Shown in pieces: positions 48,220 through 60,260 of a stretch of 64,000 nt of DNA (the stretch's first letter is position 1; each line of letters starts with the position of its first letter). The notes beneath the pieces are model-generated. The model worked only from the letters and a program-made list of their open reading frames with translations. It was not told the DNA's origin and searched no databases. Location of the stretch: positions 2,527,001-2,591,000 of the forward strand of contig CANUEZ040000207.1 of NCBI GenBank assembly GCA_948099385.1. The letters are read 5' to 3'. This DNA comes from Fasciola hepatica. Lineage: Eukaryota > Platyhelminthes > Trematoda > Plagiorchiida > Fasciolidae. Position numbers and translations under genes: made by a program.

Positions 48220-48539
48220 TTCATCACGCATCAGCACACAGCCAACAGAAACGTTCGTAACTGAAAGAGCTGGGAAATATCTCAATCAGTGAAATTTGTT
48301 TCAATTCTTCGAGGTTTCACTCTTAGACTACTGATGAAACAATAGTAGGCTAATTTTTACCGTGCAAATATCTTGATTGTTATGTTGCGATGAATGACGT
48401 TTTCCAGTTAAAGCTTCGAAATGACTTCTTAGCCTAAAAATACAAACAGAATAGAAAAAAGTTGTTGAGTCGGCACCAGATCACGTTGTATGAATCAGCC
48501 AATGTTTTCACGGAAGCAAACCAATCAAATCATATTCTT
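48220..48539. other. no recognisable gene
   Basis: AT-rich sequence downstream of the PLE. No frame, terminal repeat or RNA gene is identified. Confidence 0.5.
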
Positions 48540-48650
48540 CAGCTGTCAAAGTGAGTTATTTGCTCGTGTAATAAAGGTCGTCAGCACAGTCGTCTTACAA
48601 GTAAGGGTACGGGGTTCAGTGATGGGTTGGAAAATGGAACGAATTCATTG
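48540..48650 (+). repeat. tRNA-derived SINE-like fragment
   Basis: The stretch gtcgtcagcacagtcg, cttacaagtaag and gggtacggggttcagt resembles a tRNA A-box region, a short anticodon-like stem and a B box, in the right order. Both boxes are degenerate. It shares a gtaagggtgcgg-like block with the SINE-like flanks of the palindrome. Confidence 0.35.
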
Positions 48651-49186
48651 CATTTGACCTTAAATATATCTAAATGTAAAGGCGTTTTTTACTCGCTAAA
48701 TAATTTGTTCATAAGTGCTTTAAAAGTGCCAATGCCGCTAAATGACACTCTCTTTACACGTAAAGAATAACCGAGCAACTTTGTGATCCCAAATTCTCGG
48801 AATTATAAATATCGTTAAGCGAACGATTCATGAAAAGAAGTCGGTAAAGGGAACAAAAAACACCAGCTGCCTAGAGATTCATGTTTTCTGTGGTGTCTGA
48901 CAGTGTCAAATAATGTGGTAAACATTATAGTCATAATTCACAGCGTTAGTTTTTACGCAGACCGTGGACGGAAACAACTGGTTGGAAGGTAAGCGAACGA
49001 CTGGGGAGTAATCAGACGAGAAACAGAATTCTTTTCAAAACGAACAGGCATACACAATTGTCGCCGGAGAGAAAAAGATGAAAAAGAACAAGCATATTAC
49101 TCATAGACTCCTACTTTCGGAACTAATCGGCATACTAATCAATGAAGCTTACGGTGGGTCGGCTGCCGTAACACTCCTCCTAAAAA
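48651..49186. other. no recognisable gene
   Basis: Nothing is supported. The 70-codon frame at 49078-49290 runs into the left arm of the small inverted repeat and is not conserved as a frame in the other arm. Confidence 0.5.
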
Positions 49187-49700
49187 GTCCACAAATCTTC
49201 AGTCCACTGGTCAATATCGTGCTGTGCAACGCATTGAATAAGAGGGGAAACGGTATCTATTTAACATATATAACTTTCAGAAGGGTCTAGGACGATGTCC
49301 CTCCTCAAAGCCAAGTCCAGTCAGGTTGGCTTTAGTTTGCTCACCAAGCTAGATTATTGAGTTGCTAGCGTCTCGCCACAAGTCGAGATGGTGTTCAAGG
49401 GTACTTTATGTGGCACTCGCGTGCCTTTGTCTGCCCAATTAGGTCGCATTTCGTCCGCTTTCGTGCGATAACTAGATAAAGCGATGTCAAACGGTTTGTA
49501 TATGCTTCATTGCCTTTTGTTGGAAGATAGTCTGAACCCCTTGTATGTATAATAGAAATCGCCTTTCACATCGGGAGTGCTACAATCATTTGGTGGCATA
49601 CGCAGAAACGACTAAAAGGCATTGACGCCTAAGTCTGATTTTGACATGCACAGAACCAGCCAACCGAACTACACAGAGAAGATTGCCAACTAGTATCCAA
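49187..49700 (+). repeat. left arm of 0.5-kb inverted repeat
   Basis: Pairs with 51211-51724 (mirrored positions sum to 100911). Over the core 49200-49690 only about three mismatches were seen on reading (for example near 49273 and 49337). Both ends fade over 10-15 bases. No coding sequence and no target-site duplication is evident. Confidence 0.92.
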
Positions 49701-51210
49701 TAAAGCAGAACATTCTTAGCTTTCATGCGTGTTTCGGATTCCTAATACTCTCCTTTTTTCAAGGTTTCAAGATTCCTACCTTGAGAATCCTGTATTATGG
49801 TCCGTCACATTTCTATTCTGCCATTTTTCTGCGGACTACATAAATAATCGATCTGCAATGCAATTCTTATCGCACTAGCCAGCTAACGTAAATCAGAAGA
49901 TGACAGTACAGCACGTCAGATGACAGTACATTGGCATGAGTGAAAGTTAGGTTACTTAGAGCTAAAATAGAATAGTCTCGAACGTATCAGTTAAACAGCA
50001 CTGTCTTTTCGTGGGGCCTGACTGACTGAGTTATTTTCCTCTGGATAAGTCAAACCTTTTCTCTCCCAACATTCTCGCGGCTCTTTCAGCCACGTGCGTG
50101 GGTGGAGTTGTGCTGATTGGTCGATCCTGCTTGGAAAGTACAACTCGATTTGTAGTTTGTCTCCAGAGTGGATTTGAGACTACCAGAAAAACTGTTGCTC
50201 TGTTTGACACAGTGTGGTAATGTTGAAAGCAACCAATAGAAGGGGGTGCTTAAATTTCAGTATCGATTTTCCATTTCACCCTTTCTATAAGTCTTCATCC
50301 TTAAAGAGATTTACAAGATTCGCTGACGACTCTATATGGCTTCTCGTACTCATTTCAAATTGGAATGTGGAGGGTTAATACTGGAGAGACAAGAAGATGT
50401 CCTGAAGGACCATTAAAGATCTCTGAGCACTATTTTCTGCGAAGGCCCACACAGCGCAAAGGGTTTTTCTTTCGGAATCTTAACTGAAGTTTCTGATTTA
50501 ACAGTCTGACCCAAAAAGCAGTGGAGGATTAACCCCGTACGGGACTGTGACCAAGGCATCTGTGAAGAAACTTCTTCTGGTCTATCAAGTGAGAGCTGAT
50601 CAATACACACATTCTGTCTTGCCTTCGCTGATGATGTTGAATTCATTTCTTAGCCAAATTTACCTAATGGAGCGAGTGGAAAGTGGATGGAACAGCATGC
50701 TTTGGGATGGGGACTGCCTAGCTTAGGTGGACGATGGCTGCCCAATAAAGTGCGATAACTTTTTCCACCGTCGACAGAAATCCCAGATACTCCACTCCTA
50801 CATCATAAGAGTTAAGTAAGAGACTGATGTTGTATTTGGATTGCGGGGTGAAATCAGAGAGAAGGAATCTCATACGGTCATTTCGGGGATAGAATACATC
50901 TATTTTGAAGGCTTCAAGAGCCCTTGCCAGATAAGCCTATCGTTCCATCTTATGTAATATGCAAATAAGGAAGGCAATCAAGTGCAAAAAAAGATAACGC
51001 TTGAGGAGTGTGTTTGGTTTGTGTACTTTTATTGAACTTTTGTTTTATTCGAAGCGGCACTAACCTGTGGAATACTACATCAAACTTATACCACGGGTGT
51101 GGGGAACATTGAAGCCATTTAGATGAATAATAATGGAGGTTTCTGAGAGGATAATATTTCACGGTTGCCCATACGACAGAAGAGCGTCCAATGTTTATCC
51201 AGTAGAGTCA
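49701..51210. other. spacer of the 0.5-kb inverted repeat
   Basis: About 1.5 kb without a recognisable gene. A tandem agatgacagtaca-like pair lies at about 49897-49932. No transposase is seen, so if the arms are terminal inverted repeats the element would be non-autonomous. Confidence 0.5.
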
Positions 51211-51724
51211 CTGGATCCTGGTTGGCAATCTTCTCTGTGTAGTTCGATTGGCTGGTTCTGTGCATGTCAAAATCAGACTTAGGCGTCAATGCCTTTTAGT
51301 CGTTTCTGCGTATGCCACCAAATGATTGTAGCACTCCCGATGTGAAAGGCGATTTCTATTATACATACAAGGGGTTCAGACTATCTTCCAACAAAAGGCA
51401 ATGAAGCATATACAAACCGTTTGACATCGCTTTATCTAGTTATCGCACGAAAGCGGACGAAATGCGACCTAATTGGGCAGACAAAGGCACGCGAGTGCCA
51501 CATAAAGTACCCTTGAACACCATCTCGACTTGTGGCGAGACGCTAGCAACTCAATAATCTAGCTTGGTGAGCAACCTAAAGCCAACCTGACTGGACTTGG
51601 CTTTGAGGAGGGACATCGTCCTAGACCCTTCTGAATATTATATATGTTAAATAGATACCGTTTCCCCTCTTATTCAATGCGTTGCACAGCACGATATTGA
51701 CCAGTGGACTGAAGATTTTTGGAC
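51211..51724 (-). repeat. right arm of 0.5-kb inverted repeat
   Basis: Inverted partner of 49187-49700. Confidence 0.92.
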
Positions 51725-53398
51725 GTTTGCAGATCACAAGTTCGCACGAATCTTTTTGAATTAATTAGGACTCTTCCACCTACAGTTTCCTTGCGCGCAA
51801 CTCCTCTTCTCAAATAAAATTCTGCTGTCATCAGTGGATTATCGTCAACCCGCGATGATAATTTATTCTTGAAAAGCGGCTTTATTTATCCTCTTCTTGC
51901 TTGGGTGGGGTGATGTCTCGATATCTTCTTACAACCTATCGGGTCACTATCCGCATAGCCATTGCACCATGTTTGGACCAGGACTAGAGCCAACCAAATT
52001 TGCTGCAAACGTTGCTATTCTACCCCAATCTCCCTCTTTATTCTGATCGATCGGTAACCGGCCACCGACATTTACTCAGAACAAACTGTTCTCAGGTAAC
52101 TTGAAGTGATAATTGACATCTAATTACACTGGTCGTCACGGGTTCTAGCTTTATTAAGTAAAAGGCTGCAGGAATCGTTTTAGTTCTGACAAAAAGTGAA
52201 CAATTCCGATTCAAACAGCTATGATGACTCTTGCACCTCAAAGCCTCCTCCGGATTTTACTCTACTACACTTCAGTGGGTTTATCGGGCTTTCTGATGCA
52301 AGGATGGGGAAAATCCTGGACACTTTGCTGTGTTTATCTAAGTTCTTTAAGCAATCTGATATCCATGAGCACCGTTTTCTCCTTCATAATTACTGAGGAG
52401 AAGGAGCTCCTTTCTGTCCCAGATATAACTGTGCGGTTTCCAATAAAATAATGGAAATGTAGACAAACGAAGATTACACAAAGGAGCCGAGTGAGACTCT
52501 ACTCGTTTACTGCGTGTTATTTGTAGATATTCTCGTTCTTCTCCGGCTTTTTAAAGGGTGCTATATGGTGTACTCAAGCTAGCTTACTCATTTCGTACAT
52601 TTCCGGAAGAAAGACATGGTCTAAAAGTTTACAATAAAGCAACATTATGAGGGATAGGATGTGCTTAATTTCTTATCTTTGTTTTTCTAAGATTTTACGT
52701 TTCCATTGAGCAAAAAATTCCTGTACCATTTAGTCAAATGTAGAAACTATCCCACGGCAAGCTCAAAACCGTGATTTTAGCGAGAAATTCAATCTTTTGA
52801 GTACTTTGCATGGCTGACTGAAGCAGTATTTATTCGTCCATGCATTTTATCTGTTCTCATTCAAATAAAATGTGGATGAAATCAAAACAAGTCTGACTTC
52901 ATCTCCAAAAGAGCAACGAAGCATAGTCGTCTAGTGTTTCTTTGGTTCGAAAAATGGCCACATGATAGTTGCAGAATCATATTTCCACCTCTATGTTCAC
53001 CATCTGTCAATCAGTGATTCGAGTATCTTATGTCCAGTGGCTCTGAGTGTGGTACAGCGGACGTTCACTGCCAAACTGCTGCGGGGTTCATCAAGTTTCT
53101 TTGACACCATATTCATGTTAGTTGGACAGTAATAGCAATATGATCTCTCTGATTCTGTACCATACCGATTAATATTGTAAAGTAAGGAGTATATGTAAGA
53201 TAGTGGTGAATCTGATCAGAATTTGCACGCATTGAATTGACCGACGTTTATATAATACCCACCTCTTCCGATTAGCTGATTTTGTTTGACCAAGATGCAG
53301 CAGTTGATTGGATGTTACCGTAACAACTTGATTGGCTGTGTCCTGATTAGGCAAATTAATGAAAACCGACTGACTGGTTCCTGACGGGTTGCTACTAG
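51725..53398. other. no recognisable gene
   Basis: Two overlapping frames at 52196-52451 are hydrophobic but unassigned. Nothing else is seen. Confidence 0.5.
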
Positions 53399-53499
53399 GT
53401 GTGACAACTGTGCTTCTCCCGGCGCACGATTATGAGACGGTTCCCCTAGTCAAAGAAGGCTGTGATCTGGCGCAGAATCATTTCATTCCGTTACAAGTG
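53399..53499 (+). other. candidate coding exon, unidentified
   Basis: A GC-richer block of 101 nt is bracketed by an acceptor-like gctactag and a strong donor (gtggtgagt, GT at 53500). It is open in one frame and includes VLLPAHDYETVPLVKEGCD and QNHFIPLQV. The composition looks coding. No partner exon or family is recognised, so this could be chance. Confidence 0.22.
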
Positions 53500-55060
53500 G
53501 TGAGTTTACAAAACGACCACATGACTATTCGCGTGGAACATAATTTGATACACGCAGCCGATTGCTGTTCTTTGGATAAGACTTTTTTTGTGCACGTTCA
53601 TCATATTGTGGAAGAATAAATGGGTCTTGTTACCAACTGACTAACCATAATGATAAACAAAACCGAAGATAAAAGCCATCGGGAAAAACTCAGAAGTAAG
53701 CTCATATTGTGAAGAGTAATTCTACGATCAAGCGTTTTAAATATGCAGTTGGAATATGGAATTGTTTTCATTTGTCACTTTCCGTCAAATTCGAAGGTCA
53801 AATCGAAATATTGCATCGCCGTATATTTAAAACCCTACATCTTGCCACACACATACATGCACATGCACAGTCACGCACACAAATGTTCCGCCATCATTGT
53901 TATGAAAAATTAGCTTCATTTTTAGTTTTCAAGAGCATTTCATGAGTAGTTCAAAGAATATGAAAGCTGTACTTTCGATACAGGGATGCGTGACCCTCTT
54001 ATTCCATACAGGGCCACTTTGCTCAAGTAAGCGATCTGTTGAGCTCCTGTCAAACATCATTGTGGAGTCAACTTAATTACGTCAACACATTTTTTACTAA
54101 TTCTACTGCTCTCTTCAAGCATTTGGAATATGCAATGAAAGTTCATCACTTTGTCTATTTCGCTGTTGCTATGTCACCCCTTATGCGGTGCCCTGTCACT
54201 CAAAAGATGTAAAGACTTTCATGTTGTGAGTGGTCAACAACAGTATTAGATTGTTACGCATGATATTGACAAGGTTCAACCCTCATATCCAAGTCAGAGT
54301 ATGTAGATTTGGCTGTTCCAATTCAGGTTTTCCATTATTATTTCTCTGAGCCCATCCAAACGTATAAAACGTTCTTCAGGACTACGGCCTTCAGGAGGGA
54401 AAACAACAAGGTCTCCTCCTGAATTTGTAGAGTGCGATCAAGTAATCAACGATCACGTTATTCATCTTTGTTATTATTCAAGCGACGAGTACTACTTCGT
54501 TTTGCTTCCACACATTTATCTGTGCCTTCCAGCAAGCCCATACACTCTTCTTTTTTGGATTATACTATAAATCACGTATGTGCTGAAAATTAACCACACT
54601 TTAAGTGAACGAGAGTGTTTATTGTCTTAATTTGACTTGAAGCAACCCTCCTTACTGTTTTTGAGAAACAGCAAAATGATGATGCGGGTTTGGTTGCCAA
54701 CCATGACCGTTAAATTCAAAATTAAACATCACCAGCTAAAGTACCTTCATCAGTTGAAGGAGGGTCAAGAGTGAGTATGTTTGTTTGACTCGTCGTTAAC
54801 AGTTACCTAACGTCGGGTCTAAAATCTTTGACAGCAGAGGCGGTTATTTCAGTCTGCAGTCTAACTTTGTGGTCGGAAGGCGAGATGAAAGCGAGAAGGA
54901 GGTCAAGCAGAATGCGAGATGGAAGGGAAAATGTCATAACGGGCGTCTCCAACTACTGCTTCATAATGGGAGTGGTTTTACAACATCTTTTTGTGTGAGG
55001 TCGGTAATTAATAGTTTCAGAGAAACCTCCACGTTTGGCTAACCTCCCGAGTGACTTCCA
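53500..55060. other. no recognisable gene
   Basis: No supported gene. A ctgatgaag motif on the minus strand lies at 54745-54753. Confidence 0.5.
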
Positions 55061-55340
55061 ATGTCCCTCTGAAAGCTACTAGAGACCCATTCTGAAGGTT
55101 CCTTGTGAGATCCGGATGGCCCACGCCATGGCCCAATTACTCCTACTTTTTGTTTCATTGAGCTTCGGTTCTGAGTACCGGAATTGCGTCATATGCCAGA
55201 CACCGTAAATTGCGTGCAAATGCGCTGAACTGCTCTCCGGGTATTGGTATTCGTGCGTGAAAGTGGAGATGAATCGTCGCTGCATACAGCTTCTCACTGA
55301 GCCAACAGCGTAGGCGTATGGACTTATCTGTAGTCGTACC
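55061..55340 (-). pseudogene. Ty3/gypsy gag fragment
   Basis: On the minus strand the frame reads KLYAATIHLHFHARIPIPGE, then FSAFARNLRCLAYDAIP, then (after stops) LGHGVGHPDLTRNLQNGSL. This is the gypsy gag region HARxxxPGE…fxxxLRxLAxxAxP followed by the …GhPdlxRxL block. It is related to 44430-44545. Stops show decay. No pol is adjacent. Confidence 0.65.
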
Positions 55341-58300
55341 CTCGTTTAAACCTTTTGGTAAGAACAGGTAAATTGAATATGACACTGTACTTTGACAACC
55401 TCGCCTTTATCCGAGAATCCAGAAACATTGTTCGACAGAATAGTGACTGATCACCGATTTCAGCAGATGTACTAATATTTAAATATTTAATTTAGTGCTC
55501 CAAATCCCTGTTCGCGCAAGTGGATTTTGGAGTGGTTTTCCAAGACCAAACTGGATCATAAGATACCCATGGTACCTATTGATTTTCAAGATAAGGCAGT
55601 GGGATATTCCCTCGCTGACTATTCGAGAATTAAGAGGTAGTCGCATAGAAGCAGTGAATTTAGTTCAAGCTGAGTGGTTTTATCGAAGAACCGGAATAGT
55701 TGGGTGACCGAAGTCATTTTTGAGGAGAATTCTAGGATTTCCCCAGCATACAACGAAAGAAATTCTGGTGAATTGTGAAATTCAGTGGTATTTGGGGATC
55801 CCCGATCATACTCACTGGGATGGTCTGTGCAAACTTATGATCCGGTCTTTGTCAAGGATTATCCGTACGATATCAGATGGCAGAAGTACGACAGAATACG
55901 TCAAAATTTGGAGTCACTCATCTCAAGCGAATATTTTTCCTTCATTCTACTCGAAGTGTAAACTCGGTATTAATTTACACATTTGCTCAGAAAATGTGTG
56001 AGACCCCCAAACATATAATAAAGTGGCTAGAGTCCTAAGAGTGAACATAGGACTATCGGTGTGTGGAGTTTGCCTACAGCCAACTGAATAAGTCAGTAGT
56101 AGACTGCACAAAACACAAGTATGGACAGTATTGAGCAATCGTGTACGTGATTACGTCGCACAGACTGGCGGAAAAATATGAGAAAGAGCATACAAACCAC
56201 ATGATTACATCCTTCGATCGGATTCAAACTGACCTCAGTTGGAGTAAACCATCGTTGTGAAAACGAGCTATGTTGTTACATTTGATTAGTTTTGGTGACA
56301 TCTGAAGGCGTAATTCCTGAAAATTAGCCCACTCACCAGCCTAGTCACGTTCACAACACTGGAAATTATCGGGACACTATGTGATTTCATTTCTTGCTCA
56401 ATCGGTACGATGAAGGTGTTATGTTTGGGTAAATCCATGCTTACAAAGCAGACCACCAATCAGTGTTCCTCCCGTGCATGGACACTTACCCACAGATCTT
56501 TCCCTATATTGACTGATCTCACAGGGTGTGAGCATGTGTACCTCAGCTCTTCCACTCGCTTGCTTGCTCGCGGCTTATGCTTCGGTTGTGGCTTGGTTGG
56601 TTGTATTTACAACATAAGGCATAGACTTAGAATGAGTAAAGTTTGGAGAGTATCACAAGAGGACAAAATAGGTGAACTGAGAATTACATGGAGTTGCTTA
56701 CTAGAAGGTTGAGGTGGGGGTGACAAATTGCTAAGTCTACTTTTAAAACTTTGCACCTCGTATCAGTAAGGAAATATGGTGAAATTGGGATGAATGGAAG
56801 GAATAATTTGTTTGTCGAAAGCTAACTGTTGATATGTTCGGGCTGAAGTGTTTTATGTGCAGCGTTGGGAATTTCCCTTCGAAGCAATGTCCTATCTTCA
56901 GCTATTTCAATTGTTTTATTGCAAATGACCGATGATAGGGTACGCTCCTAAACAGAATTCCATAGTTATGGCCTCATTTTGAAAGTAAAACTGAATCAGG
57001 CATGTGCTTTCTCATCTTATCTTATGCAGAGACATAGAATGTTTGCCATTCTCCAATCGTTCAGTAAATTATCCTCAATGTGAAAGACTCGGGCACGACA
57101 TGAGAAGCTCAAAACTAATGGTCCTCGGGAAGCCGAATAAATGAAGCGGCGGACTGCATTCGGACTGTTTCTGGAAGGATTTCCGGTCATTTCCAAGTTG
57201 GTCATGAGGAGGCTGAATTTGGCCAATTAAATCAAGTCGACACTTTTGTGTCCTATTATCCGGGCTATATTACTAGTTTGACCAAATGTGTGTCTATTAG
57301 TGCCACAGATCGATGACCGATTGCGGTAAAAGACTAGACAGCATTTTTACAGTCACAGACTGAAGGGTGGATGATCTTTACTTTCGAGCGCTGAATCCTA
57401 CCTCGACGCGTATTCAATGGAGGGAGAATCAGCTGCAGGTCGACAAACGCGGTTCGCGAGGGTACCGAGTGAGTTACATGATATGCCTACTAGTTCAGTA
57501 ACTTACCAATTGATATGGAGAATTGGCAGAAAACGAGTGCAAATGAAAACAGTCACAAGATTTTAACAATTACTAATATAATCAGATCTAGACGGCGGCA
57601 ACCATTTATTGGAGATAAATAAAGAGAATGATTGATAAAACAAGATAATCTGGAATAATCTGAGATCCACGTCACGCATACCATATTAACCCCTAATCAA
57701 TGAAGATTTTATGCACTGAAATTAGATCGAATAAACGTTTCACTATTGAAGATGAAATGAGAGCAAATTCAGTTGGCACTCTTTTCTTGGCGACATATTT
57801 GGACTGCTGGCTTTATCACACTTACCCGTGACTAGCTACCTATATATTTCAAACCACTTATAGGTGTGTTCCTACACAATCTTCGTTTAAAGTTGGTGTG
57901 AAACGTGGAACCCTTGATCCACCAGAAGCATAGGTTGAGTTTGTTATTTCGCTTCAACTATTTTCAACTTTCATGGGCACTTGTTGGTGAAAAGTGTGCG
58001 AGCTGCGTCTGACTGCATATCCTGCTTCGTGGATTCAACATTGATTTGCCTACTAACAAGCATTTAGGTAGCAGGTTGCCAGATTAGATCTCCCATGGAT
58101 GTTCAAGGTATTTTTTCCACACTGTGCATCAACTTTGCCTGTTTTACAAAACTGATTACATTCGATACCAATGACCTTCCATTTTCCTAGATAAATACAT
58201 TCAAATTGTATTTCAAATTCGGTTGTTGTAAATGCTCTATTCAGAGTCGGGATTGTCATTCCTATTGTGTGTCACACAACACTTCACAGGTAACTCGCTC

Positions 58301-59289
58301 GCCTATTTATGTACACAGATGGGTTGCCTCCGTAATATATGCTGCCTGTAATTGCCAGCGTCATCCTAACAAAGCTGAGAACACATTAGTGCAGTCTATA
58401 ATCAAAGACTATGGCGACTCTGATTGTTCGCACAAGTTGAACATTTTCCCACCACTATTTTGGGCTTATTTTCTCCGCCATCTGTTCTGATACTGGAATT
58501 TGCATACAATACACTTGCATACACTATATGGAACTCGGTGGGCACGAGGTTTCTATCACCTCAAGCTTGACTACACATTCGAGTTTTCGCAACCAACAAG
58601 CGCACGACTTGTTTCTGTTTGGTTTCAGCGGTGATCTTTTTCTCGTATTTGTCGTGTGTTCTATTTTGGTAGAAATCTCATCTAAAGTTCCTTGTAGCAT
58701 CTGGTAGCGGAACTGGGTGTAGTTTGTTCAATTGACGAAGACGATTTCACTACATATTCACTTCGATGCGCAATGGAAGTGTTACGTGGTTTCAGCAGCT
58801 TTTGCTTCAATAAAAAGATGAAACCTCATCCGATTTATTCGTTATCCGTTGATCCCCACTTATCCACTATCGCGAATAATCTCACGCACACATCTTACTT
58901 TTGACTGCATCATTCATCGAATCACATCTCACTACTTACAAAAAGGCCTCGCTTAGCTGTCTCGATTGCACGTTCAGTGTTTGCATGCTCAGTGTTCAGA
59001 ACTTGCTTACCCATGTGCTATGAAGAGGATTTTCTGCTTGATCTGTTCTGAACCATTATATAATACGACAACTGGCGTCCTGGCTTCCAAACATGAGTTA
59101 GGGAATCATGCCACCCCCGCCGTTGTGACCGGACAGTGGGTTCACCTGGGGCGTGTCCACCCCTGTGGTGTCGAATTTTTATACATATCAGTGAAAACGT
59201 TAGCAGCAGTTAGATTCTAACGTCCGCAGAAACAATACATTGGATTATCTGCGTGAAATGATAATAGATACCGAGATTTTCTATTTCAG
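55341..59289. other. no recognisable gene
   Basis: Frames of 60-100 codons occur (for example 55720-56001, 56410-56712 and 58206-58490) without recognisable domains or consistent splice signals. Confidence 0.45.
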
Positions 59290-59425
59290 GCTACAAAAAT
59301 GCTTCATTTTAGCACAGATTGACAGCATAAAGATACCAAAGTACTGCTATGGTATTGTTGGTGGTATACCAACAAATATGGGCAAGTCTATTGTGAATAA
59401 ACTGACCAAGTTCGTCAATTTTTAA
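59290..59425 (+). other. weak terminal-exon candidate
   Basis: After an acceptor-like ttctatttcag, the frame is open to a stop at 59425 and includes LQKCFILAQ and YCYGIVGGIPTN. The pattern CF…Q…GIxGGxP faintly recalls autophagy protease Atg4, but the match is short and an extra stretch separates the two parts. I would not name it. Confidence 0.12.
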
Positions 59426-60050
59426 GCGCCTTGCATAGAAATTCGGGTGAAGTTGCACTTGAAATAGTATTCGCTCGATTTCATGTCATCCATTGGCAGG
59501 GAATTCGTCACTAACCCGTTCGCAGTTCGATTGTGTATATTTACATTGGTATCCTGATTTATGGAGGAAATTACCCGAATCATATTTGACTGTAACAACC
59601 ATGTAAACCCTTCATCAGTCGAACTTGACGAAGAAGAAAAGCCGAAGCTATTCCCACTCAGTCGGAGACGAAAGACAACACAAATTTGATGACTTGAAAC
59701 TGCACACGAGTCCCTCACTAAATTCAGCCACTGAGGCTTTTCATCCACTTGTCGTTTCTGAGACTACTATCTTCACAACCAGGTTCCGGTTTTAGAGCAT
59801 GTCTCGAGAAACCACAAATACTTGAAACGTTACGTATCACGTTTCTTTGTAAGAATACGGTAATGTGACTATTCCAACAATCCAAAGAAGTTCCTCGAAG
59901 GCTTCATGCTCATTGAACAACTCACTGCTGGAGTCGTGGACTATCGTATATGGAAAGCACTTTTGATAACGCTGGAAAATAATCGCTGGATAAAACTTGT
60001 AAGCTTCTCTGCATGAAGGTATAAAATACTGATCAATTAGAGGGGTTTCG
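59426..60050. other. no recognisable gene
   Basis: Contains a ctgatgaag motif on the minus strand (59610-59618). A 108-codon minus-strand frame (59422-59748) is unassigned. Confidence 0.5.
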
Positions 60051-60260
60051 TCGTTCGATTGGACATAAAACCCGAGTAAACTGTCCTTCGTTTAGAAAAG
60101 TAGCGAAACGAAAATACCATTTGTGTGCTGCTCGTGCCACGGAATGGAAAATTTGTGACAAGTTTGGGCATTTCACTCCCGTGTGCAGACTACAGAATGC
60201 ATCCATCATTTGTAGCGCAACGTACGTGACAGACAGATTATCTGGTCAACAACAGGGTCA
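60051..60260 (+). pseudogene. Ty3/gypsy-like gag zinc-knuckle relic
   Basis: One plus-strand frame gives EWKICDKFGHFTPVCRLQN (about 60146-60202), the C-X2-C-X3-GH-X4-C knuckle with the first Cys replaced by Trp (a single base change). Upstream, NCPSFRKVAKR could be the end of a preceding knuckle in another frame. The downstream frame ends at a stop near 60264 and no protease follows. Confidence 0.55.

Noticed and set aside
48325..48350. ctgatgaaac downstream of the PLE as a PLE hammerhead
   Set aside because: No gaaa segment or helix II follows at workable distance.
59290..59425. Atg4 exon
   Set aside because: Only a few spaced residues match (CF…Q…GIxGGxP), and the intervening length is wrong.
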